Below, piece after piece: positions 1 through 6,921 of a stretch of DNA of 64,000 nt (its first letter is position 1; every line of letters begins with the position of its first letter). A program made the translations under genes and the position numbers. The notes below the pieces were generated by a model. The model did no database searches. It saw only the letters and a list, made by a program, of their open reading frames with translations, and was not told the origin of the DNA. The DNA is taken from NCBI RefSeq assembly GCF_003574675.1, contig NZ_QOAZ01000004.1, positions 1-64,000 of the forward strand, given 5' to 3'. This DNA comes from Azohydromonas sediminis (GTDB lineage Bacteria; Pseudomonadota; Gammaproteobacteria; Burkholderiales; Burkholderiaceae_C).

Positions 1-377
1 AGCCGCGCCAGCTCGCGCCCGCTGCCCACGCCTTCGAGCGTGGCGTACAGCCACAGCGCAAACAGGATGCGCGGGTCGATCGCCGCGCGTCCGGCATTGC
101 TGCCGCGCGCCTTGATCGCATCGGTCAGCCGGCTCAGGTCCTGCCGCTCGACGTAGCCCCATACCAGCCGCGCTCGGTGATCCTCGCCCAGCAGCGACTC
201 CAGGTCCGATGCTCGCAGTTCGATCTGCTTGCGGTTGGGCTGCAGCAGCCGCGGCGGCTGCGCGCGCAGCGCAACGGCTCGCGCTTGCACGGCGGCCTGC
301 ACCGCTTGCTCATCGACGCGCACCAAGTCCTCGAACAAAACCCCGGCCACGCTGTCTTGGTGCTTCGGATCGCTCAT
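1..377 (-). mobile_element. IS1182-type transposase, N-terminal part (cut by window edge)
   Basis: The reverse strand from the ATG at 377 stays open to the window edge and gives about 125 residues. After a variable N-terminus comes a stretch ending in DPRILFALWLYATLEGVGSG, which is the conserved DUF772-type N-terminal domain of IS1182/IS5-like DDE transposases. The catalytic domain and the far IS end lie outside the window. The near IS end should fall in the 61 bases between this start and the stop of the SDR gene (378-438); I could not identify its inverted repeat without the other end. Codon use is less extreme than in neighbouring genes, consistent with acquisition. The family call is confident; intactness is unknown. 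Confidence 0.8.
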
Positions 378-438
378 GCCCAACAGCAAGCCAGAGACAT
401 GCCAGCACGAGGGCAGCGGACGAAAAACTCTCACGCTC

Positions 439-1188
439 TCAGGCGTCGCGCACGTCGGCCACCGGCTGCGCGCCGAAGTCGGCGCGGTCGAGGTAGGCCA
501 GCACTTTCGCGGCGGCGGCGGCGGGGCTGTCGAGCTGGCCGCGCGCGTGCAGCTGCGCGAAGCGCTCGCGCTCTGTGAACACGGCCGCGTCGGCGCTGCG
601 CAGCTGCACCTGCATGTCGGTGTCGATCACGCCGGGGGCCAGCGACACGACGCGCGCGCCGTTCGGCTTGAGCGCCTCGTCGAGCGCGAGCGCGCGGCTG
701 AAGTGGTCGAGCCCGGCCTTGACGGCGCAGTACGGCGCGCTGCCGGCCATCGCGAAGCGGCCGAGCCCCGACGAGATGTTGAGCAGCTTGCGCGCGCCCG
801 GCCACGCGGCGGTCGCGCGCACGAAGGCCTGCGCGAGCAGCACCGGCGCCTCGAGCCCCACGCGCATTGCCGCCGACAACGCCTCGGCCGTCGTCGCGCC
901 GATCGGCCCCGGCGGCGTCAGCAGCGCCGCGTTGTTGACGAGCGCGGCGCTGGCGAAGCACACGCCGTCGAGCGCGCCGAGCCAGGCTTCGAGGCGCTGC
1001 GCGACGGCCAGCGGCTGCGCGAGGTCGGCCGCCCACTGCTCGAGCACGGCGCCGGCCGGTGCGGCCAGCGTCGCGTCGGGGTGGCGCGAGATCGTCAGCA
1101 CGTGGTGGCCTTCGCGCAGCCGCTGCGCGGCCATCGCGCGGCCCAGGCCGCGCGAGGCGCCGGTGATCACGGTCAGGTGCATGTTCAT
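439..1188 (-). CDS. SDR family NAD(P)-dependent oxidoreductase
   Basis: A 249-residue classical short-chain dehydrogenase. The Rossmann glycine motif TGASRGLG starts at about residue 9, an NNAALL motif lies mid-protein, and the active-site YxxxK is present as YCAVK. The length matches the family norm (about 250). It most likely reduces or oxidises a small carbonyl/alcohol substrate with NAD(P)H; the substrate cannot be read from sequence. The start is the ATG at 1188; an ATG two codons later (MHLTV) is equally plausible. It is divergent from the hypothetical gene at 1248, with 59 bases between, and its stop lies about 60 bases from the transposase start, so the IS sits just downstream. Confidence 0.85.
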   Translation of the reverse strand: MNMHLTVITGASRGLGRAMAAQRLREGHHVLTISRHPDATLAAPAGAVLEQWAADLAQPLAVAQRLEAWLGALDGVCFASAALVNNAALLTPPGPIGATTAEALSAAMRVGLEAPVLLAQAFVRATAAWPGARKLLNISSGLGRFAMAGSAPYCAVKAGLDHFSRALALDEALKPNGARVVSLAPGVIDTDMQVQLRSADAAVFTERERFAQLHARGQLDSPAAAAAKVLAYLDRADFGAQPVADVRDA

Positions 1189-1247
1189 GGGTGCAGCATA
1201 GCGGCCGCGGCGCGCGAGGGCACGCCACCGCGGCGCGGGACAATGAC

Positions 1248-1946
1248 ATGATGAAGGAATGGTGGACCCGCCCGTGGCTCGTCGCGCTGGCCGCCGGCGG
1301 TGCGATCCTGGCCGCCGCGCTGCTGCCGCCGCTGTGGCAGGCCTGGCGCGCGCCCGCGGCGCCGGTGGCCGACGCGCACGGTCTGCCGTGGCAGGTCGAG
1401 GTGCTGCCGGGCGGCGCGACGCGCGTGTTCGGGCTCACGCTCGGCGCGAGCCCGCTCGCCGCCGCGAGCCGGCGCGACGACGACCTTCAGGTCGCGCTCG
1501 TCGCGCGCGGCGACGAGCCCGGCGTGCTCGAGGCCTACGTCGAGCGTTTCCAGGCCGGCTTCGTCGAAGGCCGCCTCGTGATCGCCGCGGCCGCCGACGA
1601 GGCGCAGCGCCGCGCGTGGCGCGCGCGCTCGACGCAGCGCGACGCGGGCGGCGAGGGCACGTGGCGGCACCGCCTCGCCCCCACCGATCTGGCCGCGGCG
1701 CGGCAGGCGCTGATCACCGGGCTGACCTTCATTCCCGCCGCGCAGCTCGACGCGGCCACCGTCGCGCAGCGCTTCGGCGAGCCGGCCGAGCGTGTGCGCA
1801 CCGGCACGCGGCTCGAGCACTGGCTGTACCCCGAGCTCGGCCTCGCGGTGACGATCGACGCCGATGGGCGCGAGGTGCTGCAGTACGTCGCGCCGGCCGA
1901 GTTCGACGCGCGGCTGCGCGCGCCGCTGCGCGCCGCGGCCGACTGA
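1248..1946 (+). CDS. Hypothetical membrane-anchored protein
   Basis: A 232-residue protein beginning MMKEWW. Residues about 8-28 form a hydrophobic helix (LVALAAGGAILAAALLPP), so it is probably anchored in the inner membrane with the rest in the periplasm. The remainder is soluble, rich in Ala, Arg and Glu, with no catalytic motif I recognise. The ATG at 1248 was chosen over the in-frame ATG at 1191, because the earlier start would add a low-complexity basic leader in front of the membrane helix and overlap the region just upstream of the SDR start. I do not recognise the family. The stop lies four bases before the stop of the convergent dioxygenase gene. Confidence 0.6.
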   Translation: MMKEWWTRPWLVALAAGGAILAAALLPPLWQAWRAPAAPVADAHGLPWQVEVLPGGATRVFGLTLGASPLAAASRRDDDLQVALVARGDEPGVLEAYVERFQAGFVEGRLVIAAAADEAQRRAWRARSTQRDAGGEGTWRHRLAPTDLAAARQALITGLTFIPAAQLDAATVAQRFGEPAERVRTGTRLEHWLYPELGLAVTIDADGREVLQYVAPAEFDARLRAPLRAAAD

Positions 1947-1949
1947 CGT

Positions 1950-2582
1950 TCAGGTCCGCACGACGATCGGGAACGTCGCGCGCACGCCGTCGGCCGCCGG
2001 GCGGAACGGCACCGTGATCAGCGCGCGCTCGTCGTCGCGCAAGCGACGCCACAGAAAGTCGCGCTCGTTGCCGGGGTCGCCCTCGACGTAGAGCTGCGTC
2101 GTCAGCAGCTCGCGCGCGCCGAGCCGGACCTTGACGTGGATGTGCGGCGTGCGCCCGCTGTAGGGCACCGGGCGCAGCGTGCGGAAGCGCCAGCGCGCGT
2201 CGGCGTCGACCGGGGTGCGCCCGAAGCCCTGGAACGCCGGGTCGTGGCGGCGCGGGTCGCCCGGGTGGTTGTAGACGCCGTCGACGTCGCACTGCCAGAT
2301 CTCGACGACCGCGCCGCGCACCGCACGGCCGTCGAGGTCGACGACGCTGCCCTCCACCGTGGCCGGTGTGCCGCGCGTCGTCACGAGCGTGCCGTGGCGC
2401 AGCAGGTCGGCGTCGTGGTCGTCGGGAATGTCGAGCGGGTAGAACGGGCCTTCGGTCTGCGACGGTGTCGGCCGCAGCGGACGCGACTGCGCGAGCGCGC
2501 TGCGCCAGACGGCCGGCGCGCCGATCAGCGCGGCGCCGGCGGCCAGGTGCAGCACGCGGCGGCGGGGGAACGTGGCGGGCAT
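1950..2582 (-). CDS. Intradiol ring-cleavage dioxygenase-like protein (Tat-exported)
   Basis: A 210-residue protein of the protocatechuate 3,4-dioxygenase/catechol 1,2-dioxygenase fold. It opens with a twin-arginine-type signal (RRRVLHLAAGAALIGAP, ending near LAQ), so export is likely. Family landmarks are EGPFYP, IWQCDVDGVYNHP (first Tyr ligand), RPVPYSGRTPHIHVKV (second Tyr and the His-X-His pair), i.e. all four non-haem Fe(III) ligands appear to be present. It is shorter than classical catechol dioxygenases and resembles the exported subgroup annotated as protocatechuate 3,4-dioxygenase beta-like. Its physiological substrate is unclear: no other protocatechuate or catechol genes are adjacent, although an aromatic cluster starts at 3857. 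Confidence 0.85.
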   Translation of the reverse strand: MPATFPRRRVLHLAAGAALIGAPAVWRSALAQSRPLRPTPSQTEGPFYPLDIPDDHDADLLRHGTLVTTRGTPATVEGSVVDLDGRAVRGAVVEIWQCDVDGVYNHPGDPRRHDPAFQGFGRTPVDADARWRFRTLRPVPYSGRTPHIHVKVRLGARELLTTQLYVEGDPGNERDFLWRRLRDDERALITVPFRPAADGVRATFPIVVRT

Positions 2583-2647
2583 GGGGCGCTCCGTGAACGT
2601 CGACAGCCCATTGTGAGCCGCGCACCCGCGCCCGGTTCCGCACGGGG

Positions 2648-3262
2648 TCAGAACGGCGGCGGCGACTCGAACGCGACCGCGCCGCCACCGGCCGGGTGCA
2701 CGAACGCCAGGCGCGTGGCGTGCAGCAGCAGCCGCGGCGCCGCGTCGGCGACGGCGGGTGGCGCATACAGTGCGTCGCCGACGATCGGGTGGCCGAGCGC
2801 CATCAGGTGCACGCGCAGCTGGTGCGAGCGGCCGGTCACGGGTTCGAGCGCGAGCCGCGTCGTGCCGGCGCCGCGCGCGAGCACGCGCCAGCGCGTCAGC
2901 GACGGCTTGCCGCGTTCGCGGTCGACGACCTGGCGCGGCCGGTTCGGCCAGTCGGCGGCCAGCGGCAGGTCGATCTCGCCGGCCTCGCCGGTGACCGCGC
3001 CGGCGACGACGGCCACGTAGGCCTTGCCGACCTCGCGCGCCGCGAACGCGCGCGACAGCGCGCGCTGCGCCGCCGCCCCGCGCGCGAACACGACGAGGCC
3101 CGACGTGGCCTGGTCGAGCCGGTGCACGACGAGCGCGTCGGCGAAGCGCTCGCGCACGCGCGCCCACAGGCAGTCGGCCTTGTGCTCGCCGCGGCCGGGC
3201 ACCGCGAGCATCCCGGCGGGCTTGTCGGCGACGACGAGCGCGTCGTCGGCGTGGACGATCAC
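2648..3262 (-). CDS. rluA: RluA-type pseudouridine synthase
   Basis: A 204-residue pseudouridine synthase. The catalytic motif HRLDQATSG contains the essential Asp, followed by the family blocks DLPLAADWPNRPRQ, PVTGRSHQLRVH and PRLLLHA. These blocks and the length match E. coli RluA (dual specificity for 23S rRNA U746 and tRNA U32) better than RluC/RluD, which are longer and carry an S4 domain that is absent here. The start is a GTG at 3262, two bases after the MarR stop, so the two are probably co-transcribed from the MarR promoter. Confidence 0.88.
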   Translation of the reverse strand: MIVHADDALVVADKPAGMLAVPGRGEHKADCLWARVRERFADALVVHRLDQATSGLVVFARGAAAQRALSRAFAAREVGKAYVAVVAGAVTGEAGEIDLPLAADWPNRPRQVVDRERGKPSLTRWRVLARGAGTTRLALEPVTGRSHQLRVHLMALGHPIVGDALYAPPAVADAAPRLLLHATRLAFVHPAGGGAVAFESPPPF

Positions 3263-3264
3263 CG

Positions 3265-3702
3265 TCAGCCCGTCTGTGCGAGCAGTCGCGCACGCTCGCG
3301 CAGCTTGTCGATCGCGCGGTCGAGCACGCGGCGCTCGTCGGCGTCGAGTGCGTCGAGCAGGAAGGCCTCGCGCGCGCGCGCCAGCGGCGCGATGCGGCGA
3401 AACAGCGCGCGTCCGGCCGGCGTCAGCCGCAGCACGCGCGCGCGCCGGTCACTGGCGACCTGCTCGCGCTCGATGAGCCCATGGGCCTCGAGCCGGGTCA
3501 CGGCGCGGCTGACCTGCATCTTGTCGAGCGTCGTGTGCGCGATCACGTCGCCCGTCTTCATCGGGCCGCCGGCCAGCGCCGCCAGCACGCGCCACTCGTC
3601 GCGCGTGAGGTCGAAGCGCTCGCCGTAGACGTCGGCGATCGCGCGGCTGACGGCCTCGGCCAGCACCGCGAGCCGGTAGGGGAAGAACTGCTGCAGGTCC
3701 AT
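3265..3702 (-). CDS. MarR family transcriptional regulator
   Basis: A 145-residue winged-helix regulator. The central part (LTRDEWRVLAALAGGP, then TTLDKMQVSRAVTRLEAHGLIER, then SDRRARVLRLTPAG) is the characteristic MarR DNA-binding domain with recognition helix and beta wing. The start MDLQQF at 3702 was chosen because a longer frame to 3780 would add residues unlike the family. It is divergent from the VOC/monooxygenase operon that begins at 3857, the standard arrangement for a MarR repressor of an aromatic-degradation operon responding to the substrate; that regulatory link is inference. rluA follows two bases downstream. Confidence 0.88.
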   Translation of the reverse strand: MDLQQFFPYRLAVLAEAVSRAIADVYGERFDLTRDEWRVLAALAGGPMKTGDVIAHTTLDKMQVSRAVTRLEAHGLIEREQVASDRRARVLRLTPAGRALFRRIAPLARAREAFLLDALDADERRVLDRAIDKLRERARLLAQTG

Positions 3703-3856
3703 GCGCCGATGGTAACGAAAGTGACGGAAAGGCCCGCGCTGACGTGCATTTGATCCAGCGCAAACTTTGTTCATACGCATGCGCGCCCCGGTATGACGGT
3801 GCCCCCGACCCGATCGTCACAAGCGTTACGATTGCGCGCCGACTGAGGAGACCCCG
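3703..3856. promoter_or_regulatory. Divergent MarR/aromatic-operon control region with candidate operator
   Basis: 154 bases between divergent starts. Positions 3749-3764 hold TTTG-N8-CAAA, an imperfect dyad of about the size MarR proteins bind. A weak sigma-70-like pair (TTGTTC 3767-3772, TATGAC 3792-3797, 19-base spacer) lies just after it toward the VOC gene. The same dyad also partly resembles an FNR half-site (TTGAT). The VOC gene has a good ribosome site, GAGGAG at 3845-3850. Site identity is unproven. Confidence 0.3.
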
Positions 3857-4405
3857 ATGCTGATCCGCAAGATCCACCACGTCGCGTACCGCTGCCGCGA
3901 CGCCAAGCAGACCGTCGACTGGTACCGCGAGCACCTGGGCATGGAGCTGATCCTCGCGATCGCCGAGGACCGCGTGCCGTCGACGAAGGCGCCCGACCCG
4001 TACATGCACCTGTTCCTCGACGCCGGCGCCGGCAACGTGCTCGCGTTCTTCGAGCTGCCGAACTCGCCGCCGATGGGCCGCGACCCGAACACGCCCGACT
4101 GGGTGCAGCACATCGCGTTCGAGGTCGACAGCGTCGAGACGCTCGAGAAGACGAAAGCCAGGCTCGAGGCCGCCGGCATCGACGTGGTGGGCATCACCGA
4201 CCACGTGATCTTCAAGTCGATCTACTTCTTCGACCCCAACGGCCACCGGCTCGAACTCGCCGCGCCCACCGGCACGCCCGAGATGTACCGGCGCCTCGAC
4301 GAGGTCAAGCACGCGATGATCGACGAGTGGAGCCGCACGAAGCGCGCGCCGCGCCACGCCGCGTGGCTGCACGAGGGCGAGTTCGCCGATGTCGCTGCCG
4401 ACTGA
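3857..4405 (+). CDS. VOC family (glyoxalase/extradiol dioxygenase-like) protein
   Basis: A 182-residue vicinal-oxygen-chelate protein. It opens with KIHHVAYRCRDAKQTVDWYREHLG, typical of the first beta-alpha-beta-beta-beta module, and later has QHIAFEV and YFFDPNGHRLEL, which carry the usual His and Glu metal ligands. It may be an extradiol-type dioxygenase or a glyoxalase-like isomerase acting on an intermediate from the neighbouring hydroxylase. It is the first gene of a three-gene operon; the next gene's start lies 14 bases after its stop. Catalytic role inferred from context. Confidence 0.82.
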   Translation: MLIRKIHHVAYRCRDAKQTVDWYREHLGMELILAIAEDRVPSTKAPDPYMHLFLDAGAGNVLAFFELPNSPPMGRDPNTPDWVQHIAFEVDSVETLEKTKARLEAAGIDVVGITDHVIFKSIYFFDPNGHRLELAAPTGTPEMYRRLDEVKHAMIDEWSRTKRAPRHAAWLHEGEFADVAAD

Positions 4406-4418
4406 CACGGAGGGCGCG

Positions 4419-6068
4419 ATGCTCAAGACCTACACCTGGCCCAGGTTCGCGTACCGGCAAAGCGACGAGCAGAAGATCGGGCGGCCGCAGCGCCACCCGG
4501 TGGTCGTCGTCGGCGCGGGGCCGATCGGGCTGACGGCCGCGCTCGACTGCGCGCAGCGCGGGCTCGACGTGGTCGTGCTCGACGACAACGACACCGTCAG
4601 CGTCGGCTCGCGCGCCGTGTGCTACGCCAAGCGCCCGCTCGAGATCTGGGACCGCATCGGCCGCATGGGCGCGGGCGGGAGCGGCGCACCGACGCTCGGC
4701 GAGCGCTTCGTCGAGCGCGGCGTGAGCTGGAAGCTCGGGCGCGTGTACTTCCGCGACGAACTCGTCTACACGTTCGACCTGCTGCCCGAGGCGCATCACA
4801 AGATGCCCGCGATGATCAACCTGCAGCAATACCACCTCGAGGAGATGCTGGTCGCCGCATGCGACGCGCACCCGCGCATCGACCTGCGCTGGAAGCACCG
4901 CGTGCTGAGCCTCGCGCAGCACCCCGACCACGTCGTGCTGCAGGTCGAGACGCCCGACGGCATCTTCCGCACCGAGGCGCAGTGGGTCGTCGCGTGCGAC
5001 GGCGCGAACAGCGAGCTGCGGCGCATGGTCGGCGCCGGCTTCAGCGGCCAGTTCTTCCAGGACCGCTTCCTGATCGCCGACATCGTGATGAAGCGCGACA
5101 TGCCCGCCGAGCGGCGCTTCTGGTTCGACCCGCCGTTCCACCGCGGCCAGAGCGTGCTGCTGCACAAGCAGCCCGACGACGTCTGGCGTGTCGACTTCCA
5201 GCTCGGCTGGGACGCCGACCCCGAGGTCGAGAAGCAGCCCGAGCGCGTGCGCCAGCGCGTGCGCGCGGCACTCGGCGACGACGTCGAGTTCGAGCTCGAG
5301 TGGGTCTCGGTCTACCAGTTCGCGTGCCGGCGCATCGACCGCTTCCGCCACGGCCGCGTGCTGTTCGCCGGCGACGCGGCGCACCAGGTCTCGCCGTTCG
5401 GCGCGCGTGGCGCCAACACCGGCGTGCAGGACGTCGACAACCTCGCGTGGAAGCTGGCCTACGTGCTCCAGGGCCTCGCGCCCGAGTCGCTGCTCGACAG
5501 CTACCACGACGAGCGCGCGTACGCCGCCGACGACAACCTGCGCGCCTCCACACGCTCGACCGACTTCATCACGCCGAAGAGCCGCGGCAGCCGCCTGTAC
5601 CGCGACGCCGTGCTCGGGCTGGCCAAGACCGAGCCGTTCGCGCGTCCGCTCGTCAACAGCGGGCGGCTGTCGACGCCGACGCCGTACCTGCACTCGCCGC
5701 TGAACACGCCCGACGAGAGCCACTTCGGCGGCACGCTGTGCCCGGGCAGCGTGTGCGCCGACGCGCCGGTGCAAGCTGGTGGGCGCCGCGGGTGGCTGCT
5801 CGAGCACCTCGGCGAGGGCTTCACGCTGCTGGCGTTCGGCCGCCGCCCGGCCACCGACGCGGTGCGCTGCGGCGGCGTCGAGGCGCGCGTGCTGCACGTC
5901 GGCAGCGACGTGCTCGACGTCGACGGCGTGCTCGCCGAGCGCTACGACGGCCGCCCCGGCACCGTGGTGCTGATCCGCCCCGACCAGCACGTGGCCGCGC
6001 GCTGGCGCGGCTTCGACACCACCGACATCGAGGCCGCGCTCGCGCGCGCGCTCGGCCACGCCGCCTGA
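4419..6068 (+). CDS. FAD-dependent aromatic-ring monooxygenase
   Basis: A 549-residue flavoprotein hydroxylase of the p-hydroxybenzoate/3-(3-hydroxyphenyl)propionate hydroxylase class. The GxGxxG FAD-binding motif appears as VVGAGPIGLTAAL near residue 26, the FAD/NADPH-linked region as VACDGANSELR, and the second FAD motif as VLFAGDAAHQVSPFGARGAN. The C-terminal domain resembles the thioredoxin-like domain of MhpA-type enzymes. The start at 4419 follows GGAGGG at 4409-4414; an earlier ATG at 4389 would overlap the VOC gene and lacks a ribosome site. The reaction is ring hydroxylation of a phenolic or aromatic acid with NAD(P)H and O2; the substrate is unknown. Confidence 0.88.
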   Translation: MLKTYTWPRFAYRQSDEQKIGRPQRHPVVVVGAGPIGLTAALDCAQRGLDVVVLDDNDTVSVGSRAVCYAKRPLEIWDRIGRMGAGGSGAPTLGERFVERGVSWKLGRVYFRDELVYTFDLLPEAHHKMPAMINLQQYHLEEMLVAACDAHPRIDLRWKHRVLSLAQHPDHVVLQVETPDGIFRTEAQWVVACDGANSELRRMVGAGFSGQFFQDRFLIADIVMKRDMPAERRFWFDPPFHRGQSVLLHKQPDDVWRVDFQLGWDADPEVEKQPERVRQRVRAALGDDVEFELEWVSVYQFACRRIDRFRHGRVLFAGDAAHQVSPFGARGANTGVQDVDNLAWKLAYVLQGLAPESLLDSYHDERAYAADDNLRASTRSTDFITPKSRGSRLYRDAVLGLAKTEPFARPLVNSGRLSTPTPYLHSPLNTPDESHFGGTLCPGSVCADAPVQAGGRRGWLLEHLGEGFTLLAFGRRPATDAVRCGGVEARVLHVGSDVLDVDGVLAERYDGRPGTVVLIRPDQHVAARWRGFDTTDIEAALARALGHAA

Positions 6069-6092
6069 ACCCACCCACCCTCGGAGACGACG

Positions 6093-6284
6093 ATGTCCCT
6101 GATCCGCGAGCCCCACGTTGCCGACCCCGACGGCTTCTACGAGGAACTGATCGCCAGCCAGCGCGACCTCGACGACGAGCAGTGCGCGCTGATGAACGCG
6201 CGCCTCGTGCTCGTGCTGGCCAACCACGTCGGCGACCGCGACGTGCTGCGCGAGGCGCTGCGCGTGGCGCGGCCGGTGCCATGA
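6093..6284 (+). CDS. DUF2783 domain protein
   Basis: A 63-residue protein matching DUF2783: an acidic PDGFYEELI start, a central DDEQCALMNARLVLVLANHVGD block and a VLREAL end. As far as I recall, this small domain is nearly always found beside FAD-dependent aromatic hydroxylases like the one immediately upstream, 24 bases away, and may act as an accessory or stabilising subunit; its function is not established. A clear ribosome site (CGGAGACGACG) precedes the ATG. It is the last gene of the operon. Confidence 0.85.
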   Translation: MSLIREPHVADPDGFYEELIASQRDLDDEQCALMNARLVLVLANHVGDRDVLREALRVARPVP

Positions 6285-6348
6285 GGAGCCCCGTGGGGCC
6301 AAGTCGTTTTCGGGCGGCGCGGCGCGCCTTCTGAGGTGCACCCTCTAA

Positions 6349-6373
6349 CCGCGGGCCGGCACGCGGCCCGCGG
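6349..6373. terminator. Perfect 9-bp hairpin after the aromatic operon
   Basis: CCGCGGGCC (6349-6357) pairs perfectly with GGCCCGCGG (6365-6373) across a 7-base loop, about 65 bases after the DUF2783 stop. No U-tract follows, so it is either a Rho-assisted terminator or a structural barrier upstream of the cold-shock promoter. Confidence 0.45.
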
Positions 6374-6588
6374 ATCGGCTACATTACGGGCACAGACATA
6401 CCAAGACCGTTTCCACAAGGTCTTTTCAGCTTTACCGCCCCGGGGCGCTGCCCCCGACGGCCGGCCTGGTTTGAATCTCCCGCCTGGCGTTTCTTGAGTG
6501 TTTCTGTCCCCGCCCGGGGCGTGCTCGCGTGTTCGCGTCGCGCACAGCGGTGGGGTTTCGTCATCCACTTTCACTCGAGGAAAACTCC
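6374..6588 (+). promoter_or_regulatory. Long leader of the cold-shock gene with small hairpin
   Basis: A -10-like TACATT lies at 6380-6385, which would leave a 5' leader of nearly 200 bases, as is usual for cspA-type mRNAs. Inside it AAGACC (6403-6408) pairs with GGTCTT (6419-6424) across 10 bases and is followed by TTC. The leader is clearly richer in T than the coding DNA around it. The ribosome site is GAGG at 6577-6580, before the ATG at 6589. No -35 is recognisable. Confidence 0.4.
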
Positions 6589-6801
6589 ATGAGCACCACG
6601 CAAACCGGCATCGTCAAATGGTTCGACGACGGCAAGGGCTACGGCTTCATCACGCCCGACGGCGGCGGCAAGGACCTGTTCGCCCACTTCAGCGAGATCC
6701 GCGCCGACGGCTTCAAGAGCCTGCAGGACAACCAGCGCGTCGAGTTCGAAGTCAAGCAGGGCCAGAAGGGCCTGCAGGCCGCGAACATCCGCCCGCTGTA
6801 A
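6589..6801 (+). CDS. Cold-shock protein (CspA family)
   Basis: A 70-residue single cold-shock domain. The RNA-binding motifs RNP1 (KGYGFITPD) and RNP2 (DLFAHFS) are both intact, and it opens with the typical [11 protein letters not shown]. It binds single-stranded RNA and DNA and acts as an RNA chaperone; constitutive and cold-induced members cannot be told apart by sequence alone, but the long leader favours post-transcriptional control. The start at 6589 fits the family N-terminus; an in-frame ATG at 6529 would add an unrelated leader. It is followed by a strong intrinsic terminator. Confidence 0.95.
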   Translation: MSTTQTGIVKWFDDGKGYGFITPDGGGKDLFAHFSEIRADGFKSLQDNQRVEFEVKQGQKGLQAANIRPL

Positions 6802-6850
6802 GTGGGCGTGGCGCGCCGCCGTGGCGACACGGCGGCCGCCGCACCAAGAC

Positions 6851-6882
6851 AAACGCCCCTGCGTGCAGGGGCGTTTTCTTTT
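6851..6882 (+). terminator. Intrinsic terminator of the cold-shock gene
   Basis: AACGCCCCTGC and GCAGGGGCGTT form an 11-bp stem with a 2-base loop, followed by TTCTTTT. It starts 50 bases after the stop codon and is a textbook Rho-independent terminator. Confidence 0.92.
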
Positions 6883-6921
6883 GGCCCGGCCGCCTCGCGG
6901 CGGCCAGACCCCCGGCGCGCG

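Noticed and set aside
3750-3763. FNR box in the MarR promoter
   Set aside because: Only one half-site is good (TTGAT); the other reads CGCAA. Kept as a weak MarR-operator candidate instead.
4305-6341. 678-codon open frame on the - strand
   Set aside because: Antisense to the FAD monooxygenase; low-complexity His/Val/Arg-rich translation.
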